64,000 nt of DNA from the NCBI GenBank assembly GCA_907165065.1, contig OU015533.1:24692578-24756577 (forward strand), read 5' to 3'. Made by a program: the position numbers and the translations under genes. Below are positions 24,423 through 35,581 of the stretch, in pieces (within the stretch, counting starts at the first letter, position 1; each line of letters starts with the position of its first letter). The notes beneath the pieces are model-generated. The model did not search any database. It was not told the DNA's origin and saw only the letters and a program-made list of their open reading frames with translations. This DNA comes from Caprimulgus europaeus (Eukaryota; Chordata; Aves; Caprimulgiformes; Caprimulgidae).

Positions 24423-25078
24423 CCTTAACTGAATGTGATTCCAGACACAGTGGAGAGCAAGAAATGTGTGGGTTGCTACCATGCAATATATTTAAACACA
24501 AATTTAAACAAGCAATAGACCAACAAATGCCAACAATAATTCTAAGAATAATACTAAAGACATGCTTATGGTAAGGTACTCATCCAGTTTATAAATGAAA
24601 AAGGATGCTTTAATTATGTGCCTCAGTTTTCTGGGGGAGGGCAGAGGGGGAAGGCAAACAAAGCTGAAACTCACTTTATTAAGTGGAATTTCTAGGCTAA
24701 GAAAGAATCACAAACATTTGGGAAAAATAAACACAAGAACCAGGAAAAGGCAGCTTTAATATAAGTTTAGGAGAAGGCAGGAAAGAAAGGGTTTTACCAT
24801 TTTGTTATTTTCTGGTTTGAGTTATTTAACAAATGCTGGAATAACTGCAAAGAAATCAGCCGGATGCAATTATATAATGACACCATGCCAGCCCCACTAA
24901 CACTAGAGCTCTAAAACAAGCTCAGAGCTCCCTCTCAGCCTAATCAGTGCTATTACATACTACTAAAGGGTTATTTCCAAGCAAACTTCATCACTTAATA
25001 TTGATGTTACCTAACCATTGAAAGGTCCAAAAGGTATTCCTATTTATTCACTCACATCTTTTGATCATTATAGTAAGG

Positions 25079-25116
25079 CTTCTAGACATCTTCCATTTTC
25101 TAGACTTCTTCCACTT
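25079..25116. repeat. Two-copy imperfect tandem repeat, about 20-bp unit
   Basis: Two adjacent units read TTCTAGACATCTTCCATTT and TTCTAGACTTCTTCCACTT and differ at two or three positions. This is probably replication slippage. Confidence 0.85.
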
Positions 25117-27214
25117 TTTGGTTTCTGCATACTTTGAATTTTTGCCAAGTCACTGTTTCACTATTTTTAGGTCTTCATTTCTATTTCTTTGGAGCAATAT
25201 CTGGATTTTTATTTGAACAGAACAGATTTTTATCTGTGGCCTATTCAGAATACATTAATGAGATTATATGTCACTTATGAGACATAATTCAGATTATGAA
25301 AGTTGGCATAAAGCTGCCATTATTAACTCAGCATCTATATGTGTGATTATAGTGTACAAGAAGAGCTAATAGAACAAGTATTCCAAATATACAGCTACAA
25401 TAACTTAGTGATATTCAGAAAATTACCTTTACCTCATATTTCTTGTGCAACTAATAAAATGTGCAAATACATAGGTGTATTTGTACAACACCTGCCATCC
25501 AAGAAGATTCACTTAAGCAAAGATGCTAATAGATTTTAGCAGAAGTACTCATGGTTGTAGTGCATAGATCAGTCTATATTTGGGCATGACAGCATATGAA
25601 AGAGAGAATGAAAGATAAAGACAACTTAGGACATTAAGCATGTAGTAAATAGTACTATAATCGTTATTTAATAGAGATTTTTCCAAGTAAATTATTGCTT
25701 TTAACAGAATAAAACTAAAATATATCACATACAGAAAATTGCTTTTGACTTCAGTGGAAGCAGAAATGGGGCTGATACATGAGATACAGACAATGTTTCT
25801 GAAGGCTGTTCATTCACAAAAGGGGTCTTTTTGCTTGCAAGAATGTTGTGTATTACCACCACCTCAGCTAATGAAAGACTATGATCTTCTCAACTTTGAC
25901 AGAGAAACAAGCGTATTAATGGATAAGCTTATAACTGCCTTCTTTCAGACTGGTTTTGGCACTTACATAGATTGTGCATTCAATGAAGAACAGATTACAG
26001 AAAGTTCCCAAAATTCTCAAGGAATAATCATTTGCCTCTGAGGAGGTGAAAAATTTTGTAAAAGTTCTCTCTTATTATGTCAGGTTATGCTATCTAAATA
26101 TATTATTTCCTGAGAAATAGTACAAAAATAATGTATCATAAATTCATCATAATTTTGCTTAGTTTTAAATTAAATAATAAATACGCAGTCAGGCACACTG
26201 CAACTCGGAATGCAGAGGAATAAGTTAGTTAACATTTCTCAAAGAAATTACCAAAAGCACATCCCCAAGCCTATGGAAAAGTGAGAAAATCAACTACTTA
26301 AGGCCTTCACCCTCATTCCTTCAGATGTGTGTGAAGGGAGGCATGAGCCCGACTTGTGAAACAAGTAATGAGTTGAAACCTGTGCATCTCAAAACCAACC
26401 AAACAAAACCCTAACCATATAGCGAGAAAATGTATCTCCTCATGTACCTAGTTACCAATCATTCTTCACTCTCCAGCTTTCTCTCTCCCATACTGTGGAC
26501 TCAAGAGTCCATTCTTTCTCTAGGGAATATTTGCTGGTTTGGGATAAAGTCCTGCTGGACTTCCACTCAGCAACTGGGATGTGAAGGAATAGAAGGGACT
26601 CTAGTGTCCAGAACTGGGAGCTGAGACAGTATGAGGAGCTCTTGCAACCAGCAGCTGCAGCTCATATTCACAACTAATCCTCATTTTTTAATTACTATTA
26701 AAAGTATCTTCCTATTTCTTTCCCTCCTTGCAAAGGTGTAAAATAATTGCTTGACTTGAAAACCCATGAGCTTCCCCAGGTATCTGAGGGACAAACAGAG
26801 CTGCAGACAACACACTCCCTGGCATGCCTAGTGGTTAGGTCTGGGCCAATGGGTGTAAGAAAATGCAGGTAAGCATGCACATTTCTCCTGCTTCTATGGG
26901 TATCAATCAAGGAGGGTCAAGGGAGGCAAGAGGCAGACGCTGGAGAGTTCATCACACAGCCACACTGCAGACCATAACCTTCAGCCACCTTGTTTCACAG
27001 CAATCAGGCAGCTCAGATCCCTCTGCTAGGCTGGCTAGCACCTCTTTCTCACACTAGCTGACATTTGCCTGGAGTCTGTGCCTGTATACAAAGGCACTGG
27101 ACAGGCAAAACCTATTGTGGAACTTGTAATAGAACATCCTTTCTCAGTCACAAAGCATTGCTAGTACCTTTTTTGTAGCAGCCCAACCTATCTGCTCAAA
27201 ACCATAAAGAAAAA

Positions 27215-27440
27215 AACATACAATGATCTCACTTTAAATGCATGGTCTAATTAGCTGGTGCCTGAGCATAAAATTTGAACATTAACACAAAAGTCTGACT
27301 CAGTGAATCATTACAGCTGTGTGAAGGACTGTCATTTTCAGGTGTGAAAAGCACCAGGGAAATTTGATTACATTTTTAATTAATACTAGCAACTATTATC
27401 ATGATAAAACCACATCTATTTATACAACAAAACATCCATT
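27215..27440. promoter_or_regulatory. Candidate conserved noncoding element, homeodomain-site rich
   Basis: The patch has several TAATTA-type cores (CTAATTAGC near 27249, TTTTAATTAAT near 27375), an AP-1-like TGACTCAG (27296) and a CAGCTG E-box (27314-27319) within about 130 bp. No mobile-element similarity or open frame is present. Such clustering is typical of developmental enhancers in gene deserts, but short AT-rich cores are common by chance in this composition. Confidence 0.2.
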
Positions 27441-28146
27441 CAGACAAAGAAATTCCCACTGGTAACCTATGTGTCAGCCGTTCATTTTAATTTTGCTGAT
27501 GTTTCACTTCTCTCTTTGGTTAACACATTCCTGGTTATGCACTTTATCTCATTTTCCAAGAAGGCCTCTATTTATGAAGAGTCACAGCCATTTTCTTCTG
27601 GATGGAAATGCTGCCCTCAAGCTGCCACTGTAACCTGAAACAAGGATGCTTCATTGCTTCAGAAAAGACCCCAGGGACGCTTCTTCATGCACATATTTAT
27701 CTTCTTCATGATGTACACACAGATTTCCATCGTGAAGAAGAGCAGTGTGATTCCAAAAGGCTGTGCCTTTCATGAAATGAAGGTCTGTTCAGGATTAAGA
27801 TTAAACTGAAGCATTTTGGGGAAGAGAGAAGGAATATTACCAGAAAATCACTTCAGCTACCGTAAGAAACTGGACAGAGTCAAATAATGGTTTTTGCTGT
27901 ATTCCTTCTTCCTCATTTCATTTCCTTTCCTTTCAGGTGTCTGTTCCTTCCAGTCCTCCACCTCTGTCCTTTAAAATCTGTTGGTTTACAGCTTCATTCT
28001 TGACACTCAGCCATAATCATATTATTTTCCTGCACACTACCCAGAATGTTCATCTATGTCCACCTTTTTAATACTATTGTTAATGATTTCAGGGGAGTAA
28101 ATCACAGTCAAGATAATGACTGCAAAAAATTATTAGACATGAGTTT

Positions 28147-28183
28147 TATGATATAATACATTATGATATAATATACTAGTATA
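28147..28183. repeat. AT-rich direct repeat with palindrome
   Basis: TATGATATAATA occurs at 28147-28158 and 28162-28173, running into the palindrome TATACTAGTATA at 28172-28183. It is a low-melting, potentially cruciform-forming segment of AT-rich simple sequence. Confidence 0.85.
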
Positions 28184-28646
28184 CTAATTGTCTGAACACT
28201 TAATTGAAAAGCATTAAATATTTTATTATTCATCTGGTATTCCTTCTCCTTTTACCATTCATGCTTATGTTTATTTTCCTTTCTTTAGAACTCTTTATTC
28301 TCCAGTTCTATCCTAATTTATCTTTAATAAAATTGCACCCTATTGGAATCTAATCATAGCACCTTAAAAAAATATTTAAGAAACTGAGAATTTTTTTGGA
28401 CACTGCTGCAGATGAGATGGGGAACATAGATTCCATTTCAGTATCGAGAAAGCTTGCTGTAGAAGGAAGTCCTTTTTTTTCAATCATTTTTAAAAAATTA
28501 CACTTAAACTGTTGTCACTCTGAAGCATGCAGATTCATCACGACAATCCAGCTTAGACTCTTAAAGGGACAGAACACTTGCCAGTCCAGCGATATCTCGA
28601 GGCCTCTATTTGTCTCCAACACTGTCCAACAGCTCAGAGGACAATT

Positions 28647-28680
28647 AAAAAAAACCAATCAAAACAAAACAAACAAACCA
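28647..28680. repeat. A/C-rich simple repeat, (AAAAC)n-like
   Basis: An interrupted run of A with C at every fourth or fifth position. It is simple sequence with no sign of a retroposed 3' end next to it. Confidence 0.8.
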
Positions 28681-29874
28681 CAGTGGGATCTGTCATAAGT
28701 CAAGGGTTTTTTCCAAAAAGGTCATCATAGTTAAAGGTTGCGTTACGTGTAAATTTATGAAAATGAGGGGATTTTTTGTTGGCAGAGTGTTTGGGGGTTG
28801 GTTTGTTAGGGATTTTGCCTTTCATGTTAGCACTTCTCTTACAATATTCAAAAAACTCAGGGCATACCCTTTACACAGCCAATGGCTAACACACCAAAAA
28901 TGATTAATTGTGACGTTTGGTATTTGTAAACACACCCAGGGGCTTGCTTAAGTAACAGACTTGCTTTTTCATAAATAAATGCATTGACTGAAACAAAATC
29001 AGTGTTAATTCTATTTAGGTTTTGCGGGAAGGGTTGTTTTTAAATTTTGAGTGAGCTTAGCACTTACAAAAATATTGCATATATTATTTAGAAGACAAAG
29101 AAAAGGCTGGTACTATATTAAACAACATTGTCTATAATACCACAAGCCTGTCATATCCATGCTGTTACACTCTTCCTGCAAGGACAGACCCACTATGTTC
29201 TGTGATGATCTTGTAGTGGTTAATACAGTTGCACACTTACACAGCTACATAAAACTGAAGCTAAATTAGCAAACCAGACACTCTAAGTTTAGTAGAAAAC
29301 TCCACATATTCTGTGATGAAGCTTTTAATGAGATGACTTCATGCAGTATTTTTCCATAGATCCCCACCTCATTCAGCAAATGAATACTTCTGCAATTTTT
29401 TCATTGTCTGCTCCACAGAACATGTGGCCCCTAATACAGAATTTTTCAGTTCTATGTGGGCCTCTCTAGAATTCCTCAATAGAATATAAATGCATTTTTC
29501 TTAAAAAGCAACAACAAAGCCAAAAGTTAGTAAATGAGGCAGTATTATTATTTTATGTGGTACTATTTTCCCATTTTCCTGAAAGAAGAATAAATAAATG
29601 GGAAATACTAGTTGCCAATAATATCACCAGTAATTTTGGATGCTCATAAAAAACTGCTAAGGCCTGACTCTAGGATTACCTTCCATAGCACTTTAAAACT
29701 TTTTACATTCAAAGCACAATTCCTTTTGACATCATTTGCAAGTGCTGAAATCTCAGACCCATATGTTTCTATTGTCTCTATAAACTTCACTCCTTCAAGG
29801 AGGACTATGTCAACCAGTGCCTGAGCAGATGATGAGGCTCTCTGCATTGCAAGGAACTGTCCCCAGGACATGAG

Positions 29875-29913
29875 CTGCAGGTTTACAAGGGCTAGCCTTC
29901 TGTAAACCTGCAG
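29875..29913. repeat. Near-perfect 39-bp inverted repeat
   Basis: CTGCAGGTTTAC (29875-29886) pairs exactly with GTAAACCTGCAG (29902-29913). Inside these arms, AAGG and CCTT also pair around a CTAG core, so almost the whole 39 bp is self-complementary with a bulge of only a few bases. Folded as RNA it would be a short stem of about 16 pairs, too short for a canonical microRNA precursor. As DNA it could form a cruciform or bind a dimeric factor. Confidence 0.95.
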
Positions 29914-31558
29914 ATCTATTCTGATATATGTTCAGTATGTTGCAAGTAACTGCATATAATAGGAAGGATTTTACTTTCACTCTGACATTCTAAAAGATTT
30001 ATCTCAAGTGTACATAAGAAAACATAATGAAAACATTACTGCTCGTCATTTTGCACATGAATGTATGCTCTGGCGCTTTTAATACCTTTCCCCAAACACA
30101 CGTACAGCCACGCTTCACGCAGATCTCTGGTAAAAAACTGAGCCCTGAATTTTCAGATGTGCAGAGCACCTGCAGTTCCTGTTGACACCAGCTGGAGCTG
30201 CCAGGCTCTCAGCACTTCTGAAACTCTGGCACTGGTTGATGGACTGCCACAGGCATAGACGTTCTTTAATGAGCAGCTAGCATTTTGATAGACTTTAATA
30301 TGATAAAGGCGCAGATGAGAGAAGCAGAAAAAAGGTGGGGAGAGTTAAAGTAAAATTATTCAGAAAACCTATTAATTCTGCTGTTGCCACATGCCTTATC
30401 AACTCTGTGTTTGAAATTGCTCAGCTCAGCTAATAGATTCCAAGGGCAGGTATACACTGCACATAAAATGTATCCATAACCAGCTCTCCTCTCACATAAA
30501 ACTCCTTGTTTACCTGTGTGGAAGTGCAGATTCTTGGAGAAGTTATCCATATGTTCCATGTCACAGTGCGACTCTTGTGCTTAGTGTAAGGATAACAAAG
30601 GCTAGAAGCCACTGAACAAGCAGCCCTCCTAGGTAGCTGTGGGACCTATGCACAACCTGCAGCTAGAGAGACAAATGCACATCTGGAAACTGCTAACTAG
30701 CTGGTTCTATCACTCTTCGCACTGGAAGAAGCTAATAGCAGTAGATTACAAAGGAAGAGCAATCCTACCCTCTCTGTGAAGATTTCTCTGTGCTCAGTTG
30801 CTCAGTTGTATTACTGTGCTAACTTTCCAACTCATCAGTTAAATCCTTCTTTTTTGATACCCATCTTGGGATATTTTTTGACCTTACGACCATACAAAAT
30901 GACCTTCCATTTGCCCAAAGCTATTGTGTACGTTCAGCATTCCATTAGCCAGCCGATCCTCACCTTTCATTGTCAACACCTTCTTTTGTATTCACTCAAC
31001 TCTTGCATAACAAAAAACGTTGAACTACATTGTCTTATAATATTAATTTACTAAAATTTAGTAACAAATGGCAACCAGTCCTATTTCAGAGTGTATTATA
31101 TACTCTATGTGAAAAGGATGGTCTGAGGAAAAGAGCCTGTCTCTATTATTACAGCACAGGTTGTGCACTTCTCCGAGGCTGCTGTACTAGTGTTTCACAG
31201 ACAAGACAAGAAACAGAAATCTCAGCAGTTGCCCCAGAAACACCAGCATCAAAGTTGTCACACAGGACTTTTCCCAAGGCAAAATTCACTCTAGTTCTGA
31301 AAACAAAACAATTCTGATGGTATTCTTGAATATTTTGGCATTTTAGGGAAGACTTAGCAGGACTGGGTGCTACATTTATTATCTTATGGAAGAACAGGCC
31401 AAGAGATGAGTTAACAATTCCATTGTGGTGGAACAGAACAAACCGAATATTAACAGAAAGGGCAGGAAATTTCCTTTTGTGCATTGAGTTTTGAAAGCAC
31501 TTGTACAGTGAACCTATTTTTGTTGATTTGTATCTGGATAATGCAAAACTGTATTTGA

Positions 31559-31578
31559 TAGGTTCAATTTTGAACCTA
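31559..31578. repeat. 20-bp palindrome
   Basis: TAGGTTCAA and TTGAACCTA flank two T residues. A third partial copy, TGAACCTA, lies about 50 bp upstream near 31509. The half-site AGGTTCA resembles a nuclear-receptor half-site, here in everted orientation, but this is only a resemblance. Confidence 0.9.
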
Positions 31579-31710
31579 CATTATACCTTAAGAAAATCAT
31601 GTCAAATTATGCTGATGATGTCAGCTAATTGGTTTTATTAGTTACAATTGCTGAACGTAATCCTTACAAAGGGAAGAGCTTCTACTCCTTCTCAAGAATG
31701 AATCTCCAGT

Positions 31711-32620
31711 CATAGAATCACTGAATCATAGGATGTTGTGAATTGGAAGGGACCCACAAGGATAATTGAGTCCAACTCTTGCCCTGGAATAGGTCAATCC
31801 CAAGATTCAGACCATGTGTCTGAGGGTACATGTTGCCCAAATGCTTCTTGAATATTGTCAGGCTTGGTGCCATGACCACCTCCCTGGGGAGCCCATTCCA
31901 CTGCTCCACCACCCTCTAGGTGAAGAACCTTTTCCTAATGTCCAACCTAAACCTCCCTTGGCACATCTTCCTGCCATTTCCTCTGCTCCTGTCATTGGTC
32001 ACCAGAGAGAAGAGATCAGCACCTGTCCCTCCTCTTCCCCTTGTGAGGAAGTTATAGACCACGATGAGGTTTCCTCTCAGTCTCCTCCTCTCCAGGCTGA
32101 ACAAACCAAGCAACTTCAGCCTCTCCTCATGTGAGAGGCTTACCCTCTAAGCCCTTTACCAATTTTGTGTCCCTCCTCTGGACACTCTCCAGTAGCTTTA
32201 TATTGTTTTTATACTGTGGCACCCCAAACTGCCCCCAGTACTGGAGGTGAGGCCACACCAGTGCAGAGCAGAGCGGGACGATCACCCCCTTCGCCTGGCT
32301 CGCAATGCAGTGCTGGATGCACCCCAGGACACAGTTGGCTCTCTTGGCTGCCAGGACACACTGCTGGCTTACGTTCAACTTGCCATCGACCAGAACCCCC
32401 AGGTCCCTCTCTGCAGGGCTGCTCTCCAGCCTCTCATTCCCCAGTCTGTGTGTGTGTCCAGGGTTGCTGTGTCCCAGGTGCAAAATCTGGCTCTTGCCCT
32501 TGTTAAAATTCATACAGTTGGTGGCTGCCCAGCTCTCTAATTTATCGAGATCTCTCTGCAGGGCCTCTCTGCCCTCAAGAGTGTCCACAGCTCCTCCCAA
32601 TTTGGTGTCATTGGCAAGCT
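31711..32620 (-). mobile_element. CR1 LINE copy C, 5'-truncated
   Basis: This is a CR1 on the minus strand. Its 3' end at 31711 shows the octamer-tail remnant CATAGAATCACTGAATCATA followed by the reverse complement of the 3' UTR (GGAAGGGACCCACAAGGAT). Higher coordinates give ORF2 C-terminal and post-palm coding sequence up to about 32620, where similarity ends before the reverse transcriptase box C would be reached. The 3' UTR text is the same as in copy D at 47095-47366, so both belong to one subfamily. It is the best-preserved copy here, with one frame open for 157 codons. Confidence 0.95.
31718..32600 (-). pseudogene. CR1 ORF2 C-terminal fragment (copy C)
   Basis: From 32600 down to 32127 one frame reads the conserved CR1 region after the reverse transcriptase palm: ALQRDLDKLESWAATNCMNF, then ILHLGHSNPGHTHRLG, DLGVLVDGKLNVSQQC, and LVWPHLQYWGQFGVPQYKN. 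A frame change near 32115-32130 leads to [15 protein letters not shown] and [13 protein letters not shown] (32113-31916). A further change gives EQWNGLPREVVMAPSLTIFK (31912 downward), the protein's C-terminus. Because the 5' break lies before the catalytic motifs, no enzyme activity is possible. Only a few frame disruptions separate the pieces, which suggests a moderately young insertion compared with the L3-like relics. Confidence 0.9.
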
Positions 32621-34414
32621 GTTAGCAGTCCTTCAAGTCATTTCTTTCAAGTCCAGACAGCAACCTGAAAGACATGATGCAAGCCTTGGACATAACTCGT
32701 CCATGTTATCCCTGGAATGTCACTTTCCAATGACTATGTTCTCACTTTATTCTCCCAGTATTAAGACTAAGCTCATATCTAATTGCAATGGGTAGAAGGG
32801 CTGCTTTGCATCCTTTGAAGCCACGGAGCTCTCATGACAATTCCACTGGCACAAGAACAGAAAGCCTGTAGGACAGGACTAATAAGTCTCACCAGGCTAT
32901 CATACAGGTGGTGCCTCCTGCCTGTAGATCTGGAATGGGCTAGGGTACGATACTGGCACTGTAAGCTTTCCTAATCACAGGTCTGCAAGCTGGGATCATT
33001 TCAGAGTCAGAGCTCAGATTTCTCTTTCAAACAGCAGTCCATTTAGATTTCTTTCTGGCTTCTGTGTATCTAACAACGTTTTTATTTTTGTCTTGTTCTG
33101 CGAATGAGTATGTGTCCCAGCATATACACGAAGACAGTAGACGTGCTTGTTTTAGGAAAACTACTACTGCTACAGATAGTCTCATGTATGGGAACTGCTT
33201 AAAGAACAGAAGGCTCCCATTCAACTATGTACTGAAAAGACAGCATGCATGCACAATTAGGCTGCTCAAACTGCTTCACCAATGACTTCAAAACAAAGAC
33301 TGCCTGAAATAAAAGGGCTGTGAGGGTTGCCACCACCTTTCAGAGCTTCTAATGCAGCAACATTGCCCTCTTGGCAGATGTCCACAGGTATATTCTTCTC
33401 TCAAGAAGAATCCAAAATACAAGAAATGTCATATTTTGATTCCTTATTGCCCTGAAGAAGGACAATATCATATGCTGAGATGACAAAAAGTCATGAAGAT
33501 TTGATAAATAATTTATGCATCACTGTTTTGATTCCATATGATTAAGGGCATGTCAATGTAATGCTATAATGCATAAAGATAGTTGGGTTAATGCCTAATG
33601 TTTTTGCTCGAAAGGCTTTTCAGATGCTAATTATACTTTCCTGGATTTACAGCTTATAACTGAAGCTTCCCTTCCAAATGTGCTTTTTTTCCCTCCAGAT
33701 AGATGATTTTCCAGTATGTATCACTTTCTCATCATTGTTTTTGCACAACACTTATACTTTGTGAAATAAATGCATATATGAAAATGAAAATTAAGGAGCA
33801 CAATGCTAAATAAAAATCATTAAGTAGAGCCTTTTCATTATAAATTCACTCTTACTTTAACCTCACCAAGAATCTTAACACTCAGCTAATGAAAACTCAA
33901 AAATAGTTTCTTAAGTTAGGTAAAGAGAAGCACACAAACCGAAGAATTCCCTCAAGTCACATAAGAAAGCAATAACAGAAATAAGAGTAATGTTCATAAA
34001 TACTGACTATTGTGATTCTTAGCTTTAACTCAGAAGACTGATGTCCTTTATATTAGTGCAAATATCAAAGAGACTAACAACTCTAAGAAGAATTACTCTG
34101 TGACAAAGATCTAGCGCTGTCAAAGTAATGATATTACAGCAGTGTATCAACAGAAGAACAGCCAAACCAAAATCTATCTAATCCCCAATCCTATCTTCTG
34201 TTCTGGCCAATAATGATGCTTCAGAAGGATTATATATCATATACTGGTACTTCACTAGAATAGTCTTTCACCTCCTAGCAATCTGTACTTTGGGGGCTTT
34301 CTGAGCCAAAGCAGTAAATTTGTATTTAATATTTTAATCTCAGAAATTAATCTAATAGTTTTTTTAATAATAACTAACTTTTTGCACATTCAATACTAAA
34401 CCTAAACTCTGAGG

Positions 34415-34525
34415 TCAGGAATTCCACTGCTTACTTCCTTTTATGTGAAAAAGGATCCCTTCTGTTTCTTTCAAACTGAACACTCACTAGTTTCCTTTAG
34501 ATACCCATTCATATTAGAGTAATAC
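34415..34525 (-). mobile_element. Probable ancient CR1/L3-type scrap
   Basis: The sequence GGAATTCCACTGCTTACTTC through ACTTCCTTTTATGTG and CACTAGTTTCC follows the order of the 3' coding end of the old amniote CR1/L3 elements read on the minus strand, the same region that opens the relic at 62390. Only about 100 bp can be placed, so the call is tentative. Confidence 0.4.
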
Positions 34526-35552
34526 CAGTTTTATTCTAATTAGCATGTAAGTTCCTGGTACCTTAGAACATACTAGCACAAGGTTTGGTGGTATGTTTGT
34601 TTGTAGTGAAGAATCTATTTTGGCATTTACAAAAACCTAATGTTTCAACATCCACATTTGGTGGATGGAGCTGAATGAGCTCAGGGTACTTTTTTTCATA
34701 ATTTTAGCCATGAATTCTTACCCTGAAATTAAAACTATTTTTATTCTAGGAAATCTCTGTGCATTTACCAGAGCTGAGACCTTTTTGCTAAATTTAAAGC
34801 TTAAACCAAACACTTAAAGCTCTTTTCAGTGGCTTCAGAGTGAATGTCCTATGATAACTTTCTACCTCAGATTGACTTAGGAGGAAAAAAAATACCACAA
34901 CAAAAATTATTCGAAGTTCGTTCAAAGCATGAACTTGTTGACATTCCTCTTTCAGTACTGAAAGCTGCTACACTGGAGTAATGATTTTGGATTTGAGAAT
35001 TTAGTCTGAAATCACAAAGGCTTTATAAAAGTGGGACCAGAAGGATCCTACATCTCCAGAACAGAGAATAAAATGTTGCATTCTTTTGCTGTAATACACA
35101 GTTCATTAACAAAACACTTTTTTCCTCCAAGTTATGGCTGGGTCTCTGAGAAAACAGTAACCTCTAATGGTTACTCCTAGTTTCTCAACTAACTTAAGCT
35201 ACAGGGGACCTGCTATGCTGCAGGGTCACCATCCAACCAGAAAGATTTTTAGAGAAAGTCTATTTAATGGAATTTCCATTTTTATCACTGTGCTTTTTGA
35301 AAGTATTCTAGCTAATTAAGTAACTGCAAAGCCTATGTGTCATTGTATAATTAAATATTTTTCCAGTATTCATTTACACAATCAGCTAGTGGTTTTTTTC
35401 ATAGACTCTCCAGCTTAACAGAACTGTACATGATATTCTAGAATTAAATAAAAGTGCATGTCTATATTACAATTTAAACTAGGGCTACAATTCACATAGG
35501 TGTATCTGAGCTTGCTTTGAACTGTTTAAGACTCCTGAAACACAGTATCAGA

Positions 35553-35581
35553 GCACAGCATCACAGCAGCCACAGCAGCAC
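35553..35581. repeat. Short imperfect CAG/CACAG repeat
   Basis: A run of CACAGCATCACAGCAGCCAC type in otherwise AT-rich DNA. It is too short and interrupted to be an expandable repeat. Confidence 0.75.

Larger units (their letters stand above)
16941..31710. other. Long unique AT-rich noncoding stretch
   Basis: There is no supported gene in nearly 15 kb. Open frames of 60-170 codons occur on both strands (for example 18798-19316 plus) but lack domains, splice context or a sensible composition. Notable items are direct repeats at 24337/24409, a small tandem repeat near 25080-25116, a conserved-looking patch at about 27215-27440, an AT palindrome cluster at 28147-28183, the 39-bp inverted repeat at 29875-29913 and the 20-bp palindrome at 31559-31578. 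Confidence 0.6.

Noticed and set aside
25739..26041. 100-codon plus-strand open frame preceded by a CATACAG acceptor-like string
   Set aside because: The peptide looks mildly protein-like, but there is no in-frame donor before the stop and no recognised domain. Evidence is weaker than for the two exon-like segments reported.
30780..31010. Possible further L3-like scrap (minus strand)
   Set aside because: A few short resemblances to old LINE 3' coding text, but not enough in collinear order to support a call.
32165..32625. Overlapping plus-strand open frames of about 100 codons
   Set aside because: They are antisense shadows of CR1 copy C ORF2.
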